Source: Streptomyces hiroshimensis
GTDB lineage: Bacteria; Actinomycetota; Actinomycetes; Streptomycetales; Streptomycetaceae
Assembly: GCF_014650335.1 (NCBI RefSeq)
Contig: NZ_BMUT01000001.1
Coordinates: 177,037-241,036, forward strand
Direction: 5' to 3'
DNA: 64,000 nt
A program made the translations under genes and the position numbers. Below are positions 32,728 to 41,948 of this stretch, one piece after another (the first letter of the stretch is position 1; each line of letters opens with the position of its first letter). A model generated the notes under the pieces. That model had not been told where the DNA came from. It made no database searches and was given only the letters and a program-made list of their open reading frames with translations.

Positions 32728-34230
32728 GTGTTCCTGACGATATCCACCACCGGCACGACCGGATCCCCCGCGACCGACCTCGGATTCCTGCTGCACAAGC
32801 ATCCCGACAAGGCGCAGCGGTTCTCGACCTCCCACGGCACCGCGCACGTCCTCTACCCCGAGGCCACGGCCGAGCGCTGCACCGCCGCGCTGCTGCTGGA
32901 GATCGATCCGGTCGCGCTGGTGCGGCGCTCCAAGGGCAAGGGCCGCGGCGGCGCGCCGGACTCCGCCCTCGCGCAATACGTCAACGACCGCCCGTACGCG
33001 GCGTGCTCGCTGCTCGCCGTCGCCCTCAGCAGCGTCTTCTCCACCGCTCTCAAGGGCCAGTGCGCCGCCCGGCCCGAGCTGCCCGAAGCGGCACGCCCGC
33101 TGCGCATCGAGGTGCCCGTGCTGCCCGCCCGCGGCGGCGCGGCGCTCGTGGAGCGGCTGTTCGCACCGCTGGGCTGGACGGTGTCCGCCGAGCCGGTCGC
33201 GCTGGACGAGCACTTCCCGCAGTGGGGCGACTCGCGCTACGTACGGCTGGTGCTGGAGGGCGAGCAGCGGCTCGCCGACGCCCTGCGCCACCTCTACGTC
33301 CTCCTGCCGGTGCTGGACGACTCCAAGCACTACTGGGTCGCGCCCGACGAGGTGGAGAAGCTCCTGCGCTCCGGCGAGGGCTGGCTGGAGGGCCACCCCG
33401 AGCAGCGCCTGATCGCCGGCCGCTACCTCGGCCGCCGCTGGTCGCTGACGCGCGACGCCCTGGAGCGCCTGGCCCTCGCCCGCCTCGCCGAGGCCGACGA
33501 CAGCGAGGCCGAGGAGCTCGACAACGCCGTCGACGAGGAGACGGACACCGAGGAGCGGCCCACCCCGCTGGCCGTCCAGCGCCGCGAGGCGATCCTGGGC
33601 GCCCTGCGCGCCTCGGGCGCCGCGCGCGTACTCGACCTCGGCTGCGGCCAGGGCCAGCTCGTGGGCGAGCTGCTGAAGGACCCGCGGTTCACCGAGGTGG
33701 CCGGCATGGACGTCTCGGCGCGCGCCCTCGCGGTGGCCGCGCGGCGGCTGCGCCTGGACCGCATGACCGAGCGCCAGGCGGCGCGGGTCGCGCTGTTCCA
33801 GGGCTCGCTCGCGTACACCGACCGCAGGCTGGCCGGGTACGACGCGGCGGTGCTCAGCGAGGTGATCGAGCACGTCGACCTGCCCCGTCTGCCCGCCCTG
33901 GAGCACGCGGTGTTCGGCGCGGCCCGCCCCGCGACGGTCGTCGTGACGACCCCCAACGTCGAGTACAACGTGCGCTGGGAGACCCTCCCCGCCGGGCACG
34001 TGCGCCACGCGGACCACCGTTTCGAGTGGACCCGTGAGGAGTTCCGCGCCTGGGCCTCGCGCATCGCGCAGCAGTACGGCTACGAGGTGACGTACGCGCC
34101 CGTGGGGCCGGACGACCCGGAGGTCGGGCCGCCGACCCAGATGGGTGTCTTCACCCGCACCGAGCACGCAGAGAAGCACGCAGAGAAGCACGCAGAAAAG
34201 AACGACAAGAGGCAGGAGAAGGCCGCATGA
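32728..34230 (+). CDS. hen1: RNA 3'-terminal 2'-O-methyltransferase Hen1
   Basis: 500-residue bacterial Hen1. The N-terminal half is the bacterial-specific domain that contacts the Pnkp ligase. The C-terminal half is a methyltransferase with SAM motif VLDLGCGQGQL (from residue ~301) and metal-binding residues in LSEVIEHVDLPRL and the later VRHADHRFEWT. It 2'-O-methylates the 3' end at an RNA break before sealing, making repaired RNA resistant to recutting by ribotoxins. GTG 32728 start; the stop overlaps pnkp by 4 bp. A lysine/glutamate repeat (EKHAEKHAEK) forms the C-terminal tail. Confidence 0.95.
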   Translation: MFLTISTTGTTGSPATDLGFLLHKHPDKAQRFSTSHGTAHVLYPEATAERCTAALLLEIDPVALVRRSKGKGRGGAPDSALAQYVNDRPYAACSLLAVALSSVFSTALKGQCAARPELPEAARPLRIEVPVLPARGGAALVERLFAPLGWTVSAEPVALDEHFPQWGDSRYVRLVLEGEQRLADALRHLYVLLPVLDDSKHYWVAPDEVEKLLRSGEGWLEGHPEQRLIAGRYLGRRWSLTRDALERLALARLAEADDSEAEELDNAVDEETDTEERPTPLAVQRREAILGALRASGAARVLDLGCGQGQLVGELLKDPRFTEVAGMDVSARALAVAARRLRLDRMTERQAARVALFQGSLAYTDRRLAGYDAAVLSEVIEHVDLPRLPALEHAVFGAARPATVVVTTPNVEYNVRWETLPAGHVRHADHRFEWTREEFRAWASRIAQQYGYEVTYAPVGPDDPEVGPPTQMGVFTRTEHAEKHAEKHAEKNDKRQEKAA

Positions 34231-36917
34231 CCACAGCAACCGCCCCCGCGGCCGCCAAGCGCACTCTCCCCGTCACCGACCTCTCCCTCGTGGTGCTGGT
34301 CGGCCCGACGGGCTCGGGCAAGTCGACCTTCGCCCGCAAGCACTTCAAGCCCACCGAGGTGCTCTCCTCGGACTTCTGCCGCGGCCTCGTCGCCGACGAC
34401 GAGAACGACCAGAGCGCCAGCGGCGACGCCTTCGACGTGCTGCACTACATCGCGGGCAAGCGCCTCGCCGCGGGCCGTCTCACCGTGATCGACGCGACCA
34501 ACGTCCAGGCCGAGGCCCGCCGTCAGCTGGTCCGCGTCGCCCGGGAGCACGACGTGCTGCCCATCGCGATCGTCCTCGACCTGCCCGAGGGCGTGTGCGC
34601 CGCGCGCAACGCCGCCCGCCCGGACCGCGCCCACCTGCCCCGCCACGTCATCCAGCGCCACCGCCGCGAGCTGCGCCGCTCGCTGCGCGGCCTGGAGCGC
34701 GAGGGCTTCCGCAAGGTGCACGTCCTGCGCAGCGTCGAGGAGGTCGAGTCCGCCGAGGTCGTCCTGGAGCGCCGCTACAACGACCTCAGGCACCTCACCG
34801 GCCCCTTCGACATCATCGGCGACATCCACGGCTGCAGCTCCGAGCTGGAGACGCTCCTCGCGACGCTGGGGTACGAGGACGGCGTCCACCCCGCGGGCCG
34901 CACGGCCGTCTTCGTCGGCGACCTCGTCGACCGCGGCCCCGACAGCCCCGGCGTGCTGCGCCGCGTCATGGGCATGGTCGCCTCCGGCAACGCCCTGTGC
35001 GTGCCCGGCAACCACGAGAACAAGCTCGGCCGCTGGCTCAAGGGCAAGAAGGTCCAGCCGACCCACGGGCTGGCCGAGACCATCGAGCAGCTGGAGCGCG
35101 AGGACGCCCGCGACCCCGCCTTCCGCGCGCAGGTCCAGGAGTTCATCGAAGAGCTCGTCAGCCATTACGTGCTCGACGGCGGCAAGCTGGTGGTCTGCCA
35201 CGCGGGCCTGCCGGAGAAGTACCACGGCCGCACCTCGGGCCGCGTCCGCTCGCACGCGCTGTACGGGGACACGACGGGCGAGACCGACGAGTTCGGCCTG
35301 CCCGTGCGCTACCCCTGGGCCGAGGACTACCGCGGCAGCGCCGCCGTGGTCTACGGCCACACCCCCAACCCGTCGGCCACATGGCTGAACAACACCATCT
35401 GCCTGGACACCGGCGCCGTCTTCGGCGGGAAGATGACCGCGCTGCGCTGGCCCGAGCGCGAGCTGGTGGACGTACCGGCCGAGCAGGTCTGGTACGAGCC
35501 GGCGCGGCCCCTGGCGAGCGAGGCGCCCGGCGGGGAGGACGGCCGTCCGCTCGACCTGTCCGACGTCACCGGCCGCCGCGTCGTCGAGACCCGGCACATG
35601 GGCCGCGTCGCCGTGAAGGAGGAGAACGCCGCGGCAGCGCTGGAGGTCATGAGCCGCTTCTCCGTCGACCCGCGGCTGCTGCCCTACCTCCCGCCGACCA
35701 TGGCGCCGTGCGCGACCTCCCAGGAGGAGGGCTACCTGGAGCACCCGGCGGAGGCCTTCGCCGCCTACCGGGCCGACGGGGTGCGGCAGGTGGTCTGCGA
35801 GGAGAAGCACATGGGCTCGCGGGCCGTGGTGCTGGTGTGCCGTGACGCGGATGTCGCCCGGGAGCGTTTCGGCGTCGGCGGCGGGGTGAGCGGCGCGCTG
35901 TACACCCGTACCGGCCGGCCGTTCTTCGACGACCCCGCGATGACCGAGCGCATCCTGCGCCGGCTGAGCACGACGGCCGGTGCGGCCGGGCTGTGGGAGG
36001 AGCTGGAGACCGACTGGCTGCTGCTGGACACCGAGCTCATGCCCTGGTCCCTCAAGGCACAGGGGCTCCTGCGCCACCAGTACGCGGCCGTGGGGGCCGC
36101 GTCCGGTGCGGTCTTCCCGGGTGCGATCGCCGCGCTGGAGTCGGCGGCGGAGCGCGGGGTGGACGTGTCCGGGCTGCTGGACCGGCAGCGCGAGCGGGCC
36201 GCGGACGCCGCCGCCTTCACCGAGGCGTACCGCCGCTACTGCTGGACCACCGGCGACAGCGCGCAGGGCTGGCCGGGGGAGCAGGCGGAGACGCACTCCC
36301 TGCGCCGGGTCGGCGCCAGGGGCACGGACGGCCTGGACGGCATCCGGATGGCGCCGTTCCAGATCCTGGCGGTGCAGGGCCGCAGCCTGGCCGCACTTCC
36401 GCACGACCAGCAGCTCGCCCTGATCGACCGGATGATCAAGGCGGAGACGCACGGCACGGAGGCGAACAACGGCCTCTGCGCGTACACCCCGGTGTACATG
36501 AACCGCCTGCTCGCCCCGACCCGCCGGCTCGTCGTCGACACCGAGGACGAGGCGTCGGTGGCCGCCGGCGTGCAGTGGTGGCTGGACCTGACCGGCGCCG
36601 GCGGCGAGGGCATGGTCGTCAAGCCGCTGCAGGCGCTCGTACGGACGGAAGGCGGGCGGCTCGTGCAGCCCGGCGTCAAGTGCCGCGGCCGGGAGTACCT
36701 GCGGATCATCTACGGTCCGGAGTACACCCGCCCGGACAACCTGACGCGGCTGCGCGCACGCCACCTCGGCCACAAGCGCTCGCTGGCCCTGCGCGAGTAC
36801 GCGCTCGGGCTGGAGGCGCTGGACCGGCTGGCGGAGGGCGAGCCGCTGTGGCGGGTGCACGAGGCGGTCTTCGGGGTCCTCGCCCTGGAGTCGGAGCCGG
36901 TCGACCCGCGGCTGTAG
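34227..36917 (+). CDS. pnkp: Polynucleotide kinase-phosphatase-ligase Pnkp
   Basis: 896-residue three-domain RNA repair enzyme. The 5'-kinase has P-loop GPTGSGKST (residues 26-34). The metallophosphatase has GDIHGC (from 198), GDLVDRGPDS and GNHE. The C-terminal adenylyltransferase has nucleotidyl lysine K527 in EEKHMGS. It heals and, together with Hen1, seals broken tRNA or other RNA. The length and order match bacterial Pnkp, and all catalytic motifs look intact. The ATGA overlap with hen1 indicates stoichiometric co-translation. Confidence 0.96.
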   Translation: MTTATAPAAAKRTLPVTDLSLVVLVGPTGSGKSTFARKHFKPTEVLSSDFCRGLVADDENDQSASGDAFDVLHYIAGKRLAAGRLTVIDATNVQAEARRQLVRVAREHDVLPIAIVLDLPEGVCAARNAARPDRAHLPRHVIQRHRRELRRSLRGLEREGFRKVHVLRSVEEVESAEVVLERRYNDLRHLTGPFDIIGDIHGCSSELETLLATLGYEDGVHPAGRTAVFVGDLVDRGPDSPGVLRRVMGMVASGNALCVPGNHENKLGRWLKGKKVQPTHGLAETIEQLEREDARDPAFRAQVQEFIEELVSHYVLDGGKLVVCHAGLPEKYHGRTSGRVRSHALYGDTTGETDEFGLPVRYPWAEDYRGSAAVVYGHTPNPSATWLNNTICLDTGAVFGGKMTALRWPERELVDVPAEQVWYEPARPLASEAPGGEDGRPLDLSDVTGRRVVETRHMGRVAVKEENAAAALEVMSRFSVDPRLLPYLPPTMAPCATSQEEGYLEHPAEAFAAYRADGVRQVVCEEKHMGSRAVVLVCRDADVARERFGVGGGVSGALYTRTGRPFFDDPAMTERILRRLSTTAGAAGLWEELETDWLLLDTELMPWSLKAQGLLRHQYAAVGAASGAVFPGAIAALESAAERGVDVSGLLDRQRERAADAAAFTEAYRRYCWTTGDSAQGWPGEQAETHSLRRVGARGTDGLDGIRMAPFQILAVQGRSLAALPHDQQLALIDRMIKAETHGTEANNGLCAYTPVYMNRLLAPTRRLVVDTEDEASVAAGVQWWLDLTGAGGEGMVVKPLQALVRTEGGRLVQPGVKCRGREYLRIIYGPEYTRPDNLTRLRARHLGHKRSLALREYALGLEALDRLAEGEPLWRVHEAVFGVLALESEPVDPRL

Positions 36918-37148
36918 CGCCGCGGGCCGGGTGCGCCCGGGGTCCGGGGCCGGGTGTTTACGGCCCCGCCTTTCCCGCGTTGTGGGCAATCGTGCCGCTG
37001 GGGCGGCACGGGTGGGCACAACGGCACCCGCAGGCGGGGACGGCGATTGCGCCCGGGGCGGGGGGCCGCGCCCGGGGCAGTTCCGGGTTTCCGCCCGTAC
37101 GGGCGGCCTCCGCTCGCCACCCCGCAGGGGCGACGGCATGCTGGCCGC

Positions 37149-37604
37149 ATGAGTACCCCGCATCCGGGCGGCGGCGAGCCTGCGCACGGCCAGTGGGCGC
37201 CGCCGCATGCCCACGCCCGCAAGGGGCGCCGCAAGTGGCCGTGGGTGCTGCTCGCCGCCGTGCTCCTGCTGGCCGGCGGGTGCGCGGCGCTCGTCGTCGG
37301 GCTCGCCGGCGAGAGCGACAAGACGGTCCGGGTGCGGTACGAGGTCACCGGCAGCGCCAAGGACGTGGCCATCGCGTACACCACCTGGCAGGGCGGGGCC
37401 CTGGTGACGCAGAAGGAGAGCCACCGGGAGCTGCCCTGGCGCAAGGAGCTGGAGACGAAGGGCTTCGTGAAGGGCGGGCTGCTGGCCGTCACGACGGGGA
37501 AGGGCGGTGGTACGGTCTCCTGCTCCGTGACGGTGAACGACCGCAGGCCGTGGACCGCCACGGCGTCCGGCCCGGAGGCGACGGCGACCTGCTCGGGCTT
37601 CTGA
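37149..37604 (+). CDS. MmpS-like single-pass membrane protein
   Basis: 151 residues. A cytoplasmic proline/histidine-rich head and a basic stretch are followed by one membrane helix (WVLLAAVLLLAGGCAALVVG, about residues 32-52). An extracytoplasmic beta domain (VRVRYEVTGSAKDVAIAYTT to the end) resembles MmpS/transport-accessory domains. A lipoprotein reading (LAGGC) is possible but the basic, long N-terminus argues for a membrane anchor. The upstream 231-bp gap (36918-37148) shows no gene or clear signal apart from GC-rich repeats. Confidence 0.75.
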   Translation: MSTPHPGGGEPAHGQWAPPHAHARKGRRKWPWVLLAAVLLLAGGCAALVVGLAGESDKTVRVRYEVTGSAKDVAIAYTTWQGGALVTQKESHRELPWRKELETKGFVKGGLLAVTTGKGGGTVSCSVTVNDRRPWTATASGPEATATCSGF

Positions 37605-37643
37605 GCGGGCCCGGTAGGGAGCTCGGCGGGCGCGGGACGGAGC

Positions 37644-38111
37644 TCACGGCAGCATCGCGATGCCGTCCAGCTCCACCAGCGCCTCCTCGTCCCACAGCCG
37701 CACCGCGCCGATGACGGCCATGGCCGGGTAGTCCCGCCCGGCCAGCCGCCGCCAGATGGCGCCCAGTTCCCGCGAGTGCGTCCGGTAGGCGGCGACGTCG
37801 GTGGTGTAGACGGTGACGCGTGCGAGGTGCTGCGGAGTGCCGCCCGCGGCGCGCAGGGCGGCCAGCAGATTGCCCAGGGCCCGCTCGAACTGCTCCGGCA
37901 TGCCTCCGGGCACGATACGGCCGGCGCTGTCGAGTGCTGTCTGCCCGGCGAGGAAGACGAGCCGGCCTCCGGTGACGCCGGCCGTGACCGCGTGCGAGAA
38001 GCCGGTGGGCGGGGAGAGCTCCGGCGGGTTGACCCGCCGGAGCTCTCCGGTCCCGCCCGGCGCCGCCGTGCTCCCGCTCTCCTCGCGGCCCGGCGCAGTC
38101 GTCTCGTTCAC
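37644..38111 (-). CDS. RidA-family enamine/imine deaminase
   Basis: 155-residue RidA/YjgF protein (FLAGQTALDSAGRIVPGG, then RVTVYTTDVAAYR, then YPAMAVIGAVRLW and the conserved glutamate in ALVELDGIAML). RidA members hydrolyse reactive enamines/imines to ketones and ammonia. The GTG start at 38111 overlaps the acyl-CoA dehydrogenase gene by 4 bp. Within this gene group, which appears to break down an amino-substituted aromatic CoA ester, a deaminase for an enamine intermediate makes chemical sense; that role is inferred. A ~30-residue N-terminal extension is low-complexity. Confidence 0.87.
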   Translation of the reverse strand: MNETTAPGREESGSTAAPGGTGELRRVNPPELSPPTGFSHAVTAGVTGGRLVFLAGQTALDSAGRIVPGGMPEQFERALGNLLAALRAAGGTPQHLARVTVYTTDVAAYRTHSRELGAIWRRLAGRDYPAMAVIGAVRLWDEEALVELDGIAMLP

Positions 38112-39244
38112 CGGTACAGCTCCTTCGCGATGATCGTGCGCTGGACCTCGCTCGCGCCCTCGTAGATCCGCGGCGCACGTACCTCCCGGTACAGGTGCTC
38201 CAGCAGGTGACCCCGGCGCAGGGCGCGGGCGCCGTGCAGCTGGACGGCCGCGTCCACGACGTACTGCGCGGTCTCGGTGGCGAAGAGCTTGGCCATCGCC
38301 GAGCGGGCCGCGATGCCGGGCTCGCCCGCGTCGTACGCCGCGGCCGCCGCGTACACCAGCAGCGCCGCGGCCTCCGTGCGGGTGGCCATCTCGGCGAGCT
38401 GGTGGGAGACGGCCTGCAGGTCCTTCAGGGGGCCGCCGAACGCGCGCCGCTCCCCGGCGTGGGCGACGGCCGCGGCGAGGGCGGCGCGCGCCATGCCGAC
38501 GGCGAAGGCCCCCACGCTCGGCCGGAAGAGGTCGAGCGTGCGCATGGCGACGCGGAAGCCGCCGCCCGGCACGCCGAGCACGTCCCCTGCGCCGACCGGC
38601 ACGCCGTCGAACGTCAGCGTGCCGATGGGGTGCGGGCTGAGCATGTCCAGGCTCCGGCCGGAGAGCCCCGCACTGTCGCCCGGCACGAGGAACGCGGTCA
38701 CGCCCCGCGAGCCGGGCGCCTGCCCCGTGCGGGCGAAGACGGTGTAGACGTCGGCCTCGGGGGCGTTGGAGATCCACGTCTTCTCGCCCGAGAGCCGCCA
38801 GCCGTCCCCGGCGCCGGACGGGTCCGGCTCGGCGCACAGCTCCAGCGCCGCCGCGTCGGACCCGGCCGCCGGCTCGCTCAGCGCGAACGCGGCCACGGCC
38901 CGGCCCGCGACGACCTCCGGCATCCAGCGGGCGCGCTGCCGCGCGGAGCCGGACTGCACGACGGGGTACGCGCCGAGCCCCTGCAGGGCGAGCGCGGTCT
39001 CGGCCTCCGTGCACTCCCGCGCGAGGGACTCCCGCAGCAGGCACAGGTCCATGGCGCGCACCGGTTCGTCCGCGGGGAAGAGCCGGGCCAGCAGGCCGTG
39101 TTCGCCGAGGGCGGCGACGAGGGGCCGGTTGACACGGCCCGGCTCACCGCCGGCCGCCAGCGGGCGCAGCCGCTCCGCCGTGAGCGTGCGCAGATCCGCG
39201 CACCAGGCGCGTTGTTGCGGGTCGAGGGCGAACGGGGTGACCAT
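38108..39244 (-). CDS. Acyl-CoA dehydrogenase
   Basis: 378-residue FAD enzyme of the acyl-CoA dehydrogenase family, with FALSEPAAGSDAAALE, GEKTWISNAPEADVYTVFAR and the C-terminal VQLHGARALRRGHLLEHLYRE. In this cluster it would oxidise a CoA-thioester intermediate after ring hydroxylation and reduction. The start is ATG 39244 and it is the first gene of a leftward pair with ridA. It diverges from the AMP-ligase gene, with an inverted repeat between them. Confidence 0.9.
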   Translation of the reverse strand: MVTPFALDPQQRAWCADLRTLTAERLRPLAAGGEPGRVNRPLVAALGEHGLLARLFPADEPVRAMDLCLLRESLARECTEAETALALQGLGAYPVVQSGSARQRARWMPEVVAGRAVAAFALSEPAAGSDAAALELCAEPDPSGAGDGWRLSGEKTWISNAPEADVYTVFARTGQAPGSRGVTAFLVPGDSAGLSGRSLDMLSPHPIGTLTFDGVPVGAGDVLGVPGGGFRVAMRTLDLFRPSVGAFAVGMARAALAAAVAHAGERRAFGGPLKDLQAVSHQLAEMATRTEAAALLVYAAAAAYDAGEPGIAARSAMAKLFATETAQYVVDAAVQLHGARALRRGHLLEHLYREVRAPRIYEGASEVQRTIIAKELYR

Positions 39245-39352
39245 GGGCGGCCCCTTCGTGGTCCTTCGTGGTCTCGCGCGGTCGTGTTCGCGGCCGTGTC
39301 CACGGTGGTGTTCGTGGACGCTCGCGGCCGCGTGGCGTGCTTATCGCGATCT

Positions 39353-39368
39353 GTTGACTGCCGTCACC
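39353..39368. promoter_or_regulatory. Candidate PaaX-type operator 1
   Basis: GTTGACTGCCGTCACC: half-sites TGAC and GTCA around a 4-nt spacer, in the divergent promoter region (39245-39453) between the acyl-CoA dehydrogenase and ligase genes. It closely matches the palindrome at 45090-45105 before the other operon of the same pathway. Confidence 0.5.
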
Positions 39369-39453
39369 AAGTCGCTACGCTGACAGCGGATCCGCACGGC
39401 TGGCAAGACCCCCGTTCACCTCCATGTCACCGGCGCGAGGGGGCGCATCAGCG

Positions 39454-41115
39454 ATGGCAGCGACCGAGCTTCAGCCGTCGGCCCACGTCGACACCTTCCC
39501 GCGCGACCACCTCCCGCCCGCAGACCAATGGCCCGACCTGCAGCACCGGAGCGGCGCCCTGCCGGCCTACCCGCCCCGCCTCAACTGCGGCGCCGAGCTC
39601 CTCGACGCCACCGTGGCCCGGCTGGGCCCGGACCGCCCCGCCGTGCACGACGGCGCCGGCGGTCTGTGGACCTACGGCCGGCTCGCCGCCCACGTCGACC
39701 GCATCGCCCACACCCTCACCGACGACCTCGGCGTCGTCCCCGGCAACCGCGTCCTGCTGCGCGGCCCCACCACCCCCTGGCTCGCCGCCTGCTGGCTCGC
39801 CGTGATGAAGGCCGGGGCCGTGGCCGTCACCGTCCTGGCGGCCCAGCGCCCGCAGGAACTCGCCACGATCTGCGAACTCGCCCGCATACGGCACGCCTTG
39901 TGCGACGCCCGGTCGCTCGACGGCCTCGACGCCCTCGCGCAGGCCCCGGAGCCCCTGCGCGTCACCCCGTACGGCGGCGACACCCCGGGCGACCTGCTGC
40001 ACCTGGCCGCGGACAAACCCTCATCGTATGCGGCGGTGGACACCTCCGCGGACGACGTCGCCCTCATCGCCTTCACCTCCGGCACCACCGGACGCCCCAA
40101 GGGCTGCATGCACTTCCACCGCGACGTCCTCGCCATAGCCGACACCTTCTCGGCGCACGTCCTGCGGCCCCGCCCCGACGACGTCTTCGCCGGCAGCCCG
40201 CCCCTGGGGTTCACCTTCGGCCTCGGCGGCCTGGTGATCTTCCCCCTGCGGGCGGGCGCCGCCACCCTGCTGACCGACTGGCGCGGCCCCGAACAGCTCC
40301 TCGCCGACGTCCGGCGCCACCGCGTCTCCGTGCTCTTCACCGCACCCACCGCCTACCGCTCGATGCTGGAGCGGCTCGACACCGAGCCCGCCACGTACGA
40401 CGTCTCGTCGCTGCGCCGCTGCGTCTCCGCCGGCGAACACCTGCCCGCGGGCCTCTGGCACGCCTGGCGGCAGGCCACCGGGCTGCGCGTCATCAACGGC
40501 ATCGGCGCGACCGAGATGCTGCACATCTTCATCTCCGCCGCCGACGACGCGATCCGCCCCGGCACCACCGGCCTTCCCGTCCCCGGCTACGAGGCACGCG
40601 TCGTCGGCCCCGACGGCCGGCCGCTGCCGGACGGCGAACCGGGGCTGCTGGCCGTGCGCGGCCCCACGGGCTGCCGCTACCTCGCCGACGAACGGCAGCG
40701 CGCGTACGTTCGCGACGGCTGGAACCTCACCGGAGACACCTATGTCCGCGAGCCCGGCGGCCACTTCCGCTACGTCGCCCGCGCCGACGACATGATCATC
40801 TCGGCCGGGTACAACATCGCCGGGCCGGAGGTGGAAGAGGCCCTGCTGCGCCACCCCGACGTCCTGGAGGCGGCCGTCGTCGGGCGCCCGGACGAGCGGC
40901 GCGGCGAGATCGTCGTCGCCTACGTGGTGCTCCGGGCGGGGGTGCCGCGCACCGCGGAAACGGCGGCGGCGCTGCGGGAGTTCACCAAAAAGGAGATCGT
41001 TCCCTACAAGTGCCCTCGCGAGATCGAGTTCCCAAAGGCCCTTCCCCGCACGCCCACCGGCAAGCTGCAGCGCTTCCGGCTGCGTCACGGCGCTTTACAG
41101 TTTCCCCGTGACTGA
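39454..41115 (+). CDS. Aryl-CoA ligase (2-aminobenzoate/benzoate-CoA ligase type)
   Basis: About 553 residues, ANL superfamily. It has the AMP motif FTSGTTGRPKG, GIGATEMLHIFISA, the hinge region YVARADDMIISAGYNI and the catalytic lysine in TPTGKLQRF. The ATEMLHIFIS segment is characteristic of benzoate/aminobenzoate ligases. It activates the aromatic acid as CoA thioester, the entry reaction of the pathway encoded around it. Two in-frame starts exist (ATG 39424 and 39454); the second has GAGGGGG upstream. The 3' end overlaps the regulator gene by 8 bp. Confidence 0.88.
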   Translation: MAATELQPSAHVDTFPRDHLPPADQWPDLQHRSGALPAYPPRLNCGAELLDATVARLGPDRPAVHDGAGGLWTYGRLAAHVDRIAHTLTDDLGVVPGNRVLLRGPTTPWLAACWLAVMKAGAVAVTVLAAQRPQELATICELARIRHALCDARSLDGLDALAQAPEPLRVTPYGGDTPGDLLHLAADKPSSYAAVDTSADDVALIAFTSGTTGRPKGCMHFHRDVLAIADTFSAHVLRPRPDDVFAGSPPLGFTFGLGGLVIFPLRAGAATLLTDWRGPEQLLADVRRHRVSVLFTAPTAYRSMLERLDTEPATYDVSSLRRCVSAGEHLPAGLWHAWRQATGLRVINGIGATEMLHIFISAADDAIRPGTTGLPVPGYEARVVGPDGRPLPDGEPGLLAVRGPTGCRYLADERQRAYVRDGWNLTGDTYVREPGGHFRYVARADDMIISAGYNIAGPEVEEALLRHPDVLEAAVVGRPDERRGEIVVAYVVLRAGVPRTAETAAALREFTKKEIVPYKCPREIEFPKALPRTPTGKLQRFRLRHGALQFPRD

Positions 41116-41947
41116 CCAGCAACCACTCCATACTCCTCGGTCCCTCATCGTCACTTTCTACGGCGCGTACGGCCGCGGCGGCGCCCGCCATACGGGCGGA
41201 CGGCCCGTGCCGATCGCGTCCCTGATCCGGTTGCTGGGTGCCGTGGGCGTGGACTCGCCCTCGGTGCGGTCGGCCGTCTCGCGCCTCAAACGGCGCGGCC
41301 TGCTCGTCGCGGACCGTACGCCCGACGGCGCCGCGGGCTACGGGCTCTCGGAAGCCGCCCGGCAGCTCCTCGACGACGGCGACCGGCGCATCTACGGCCG
41401 GGCCGCCACGCGGACGGCCGGCGGCTGGCTGCTGGCCGTGTTCTCCGTGCCCGAGGAGGAGCGCCACAAGCGGCACCTGCTGCGCTCGCGGCTGGCCCGG
41501 CTCGGCTTCGGGACCGCGGCCCCCGGGGTGTGGATCGCTCCCGCCCACGTCCACGACGAGACGCGGCACACGCTGCAGCGGCTCGGACTCGCCTCGTACG
41601 TCGACCTGTTCAAGGGCTCCCACCTCGGCTTCGAGCCGACCGCGGAGGCCGTGGGCCGCTGGTGGGACCTCGATGCCCTGGCCGGGCAGCACCGCGCCTT
41701 CCTGGCCGCCCACGAGCCGGTGCTGCGGCGCTGGGCGCGGCGGCGGGTGGTGCCGCCGCGCGACGCCTACCGCGACTATCTCCTCGCGCTGGACTCGTGG
41801 CGGCACCTGCCGTACGCGGACCCCGGCCTGCCGGGCGGCCTGCTGCCGGCCGACTGGCCCGGGGTGCGGGCGGCGCGGGTGTTCGGGGCGCTGCATTCGC
41901 GGTTGCGGGAGGCGGGGGCGCGGTTTGTGGCGGGGGAGTTGGCGTGA
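41108..41947 (+). CDS. PaaX-family transcriptional repressor
   Basis: 279-residue PaaX-type regulator: an N-terminal winged helix (PSVRSAVSRLKRRGLLVADR), the PaaX central domain (WLLAVFSVPEEERHKRHLLR) and C-terminal domain (YLLALDSWRHLPYADPGLPG). PaaX repressors respond to aryl-CoA thioesters such as phenylacetyl-CoA. Overlap with the ligase gene suggests it senses the CoA ester that enzyme forms. GTG start at 41108. It ends 1 bp from the converging monooxygenase gene. Confidence 0.93.
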   Translation: MTDQQPLHTPRSLIVTFYGAYGRGGARHTGGRPVPIASLIRLLGAVGVDSPSVRSAVSRLKRRGLLVADRTPDGAAGYGLSEAARQLLDDGDRRIYGRAATRTAGGWLLAVFSVPEEERHKRHLLRSRLARLGFGTAAPGVWIAPAHVHDETRHTLQRLGLASYVDLFKGSHLGFEPTAEAVGRWWDLDALAGQHRAFLAAHEPVLRRWARRRVVPPRDAYRDYLLALDSWRHLPYADPGLPGGLLPADWPGVRAARVFGALHSRLREAGARFVAGELA

Positions 41948-41948
41948 C

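Noticed and set aside
34080..37424. Very long open frame on the minus strand (over 1,100 codons) opposite hen1/pnkp
   Set aside because: Composition is the mirror of GC-rich codon bias in the verified Pnkp gene; no domain is recognisable and the start lacks a ribosome site.
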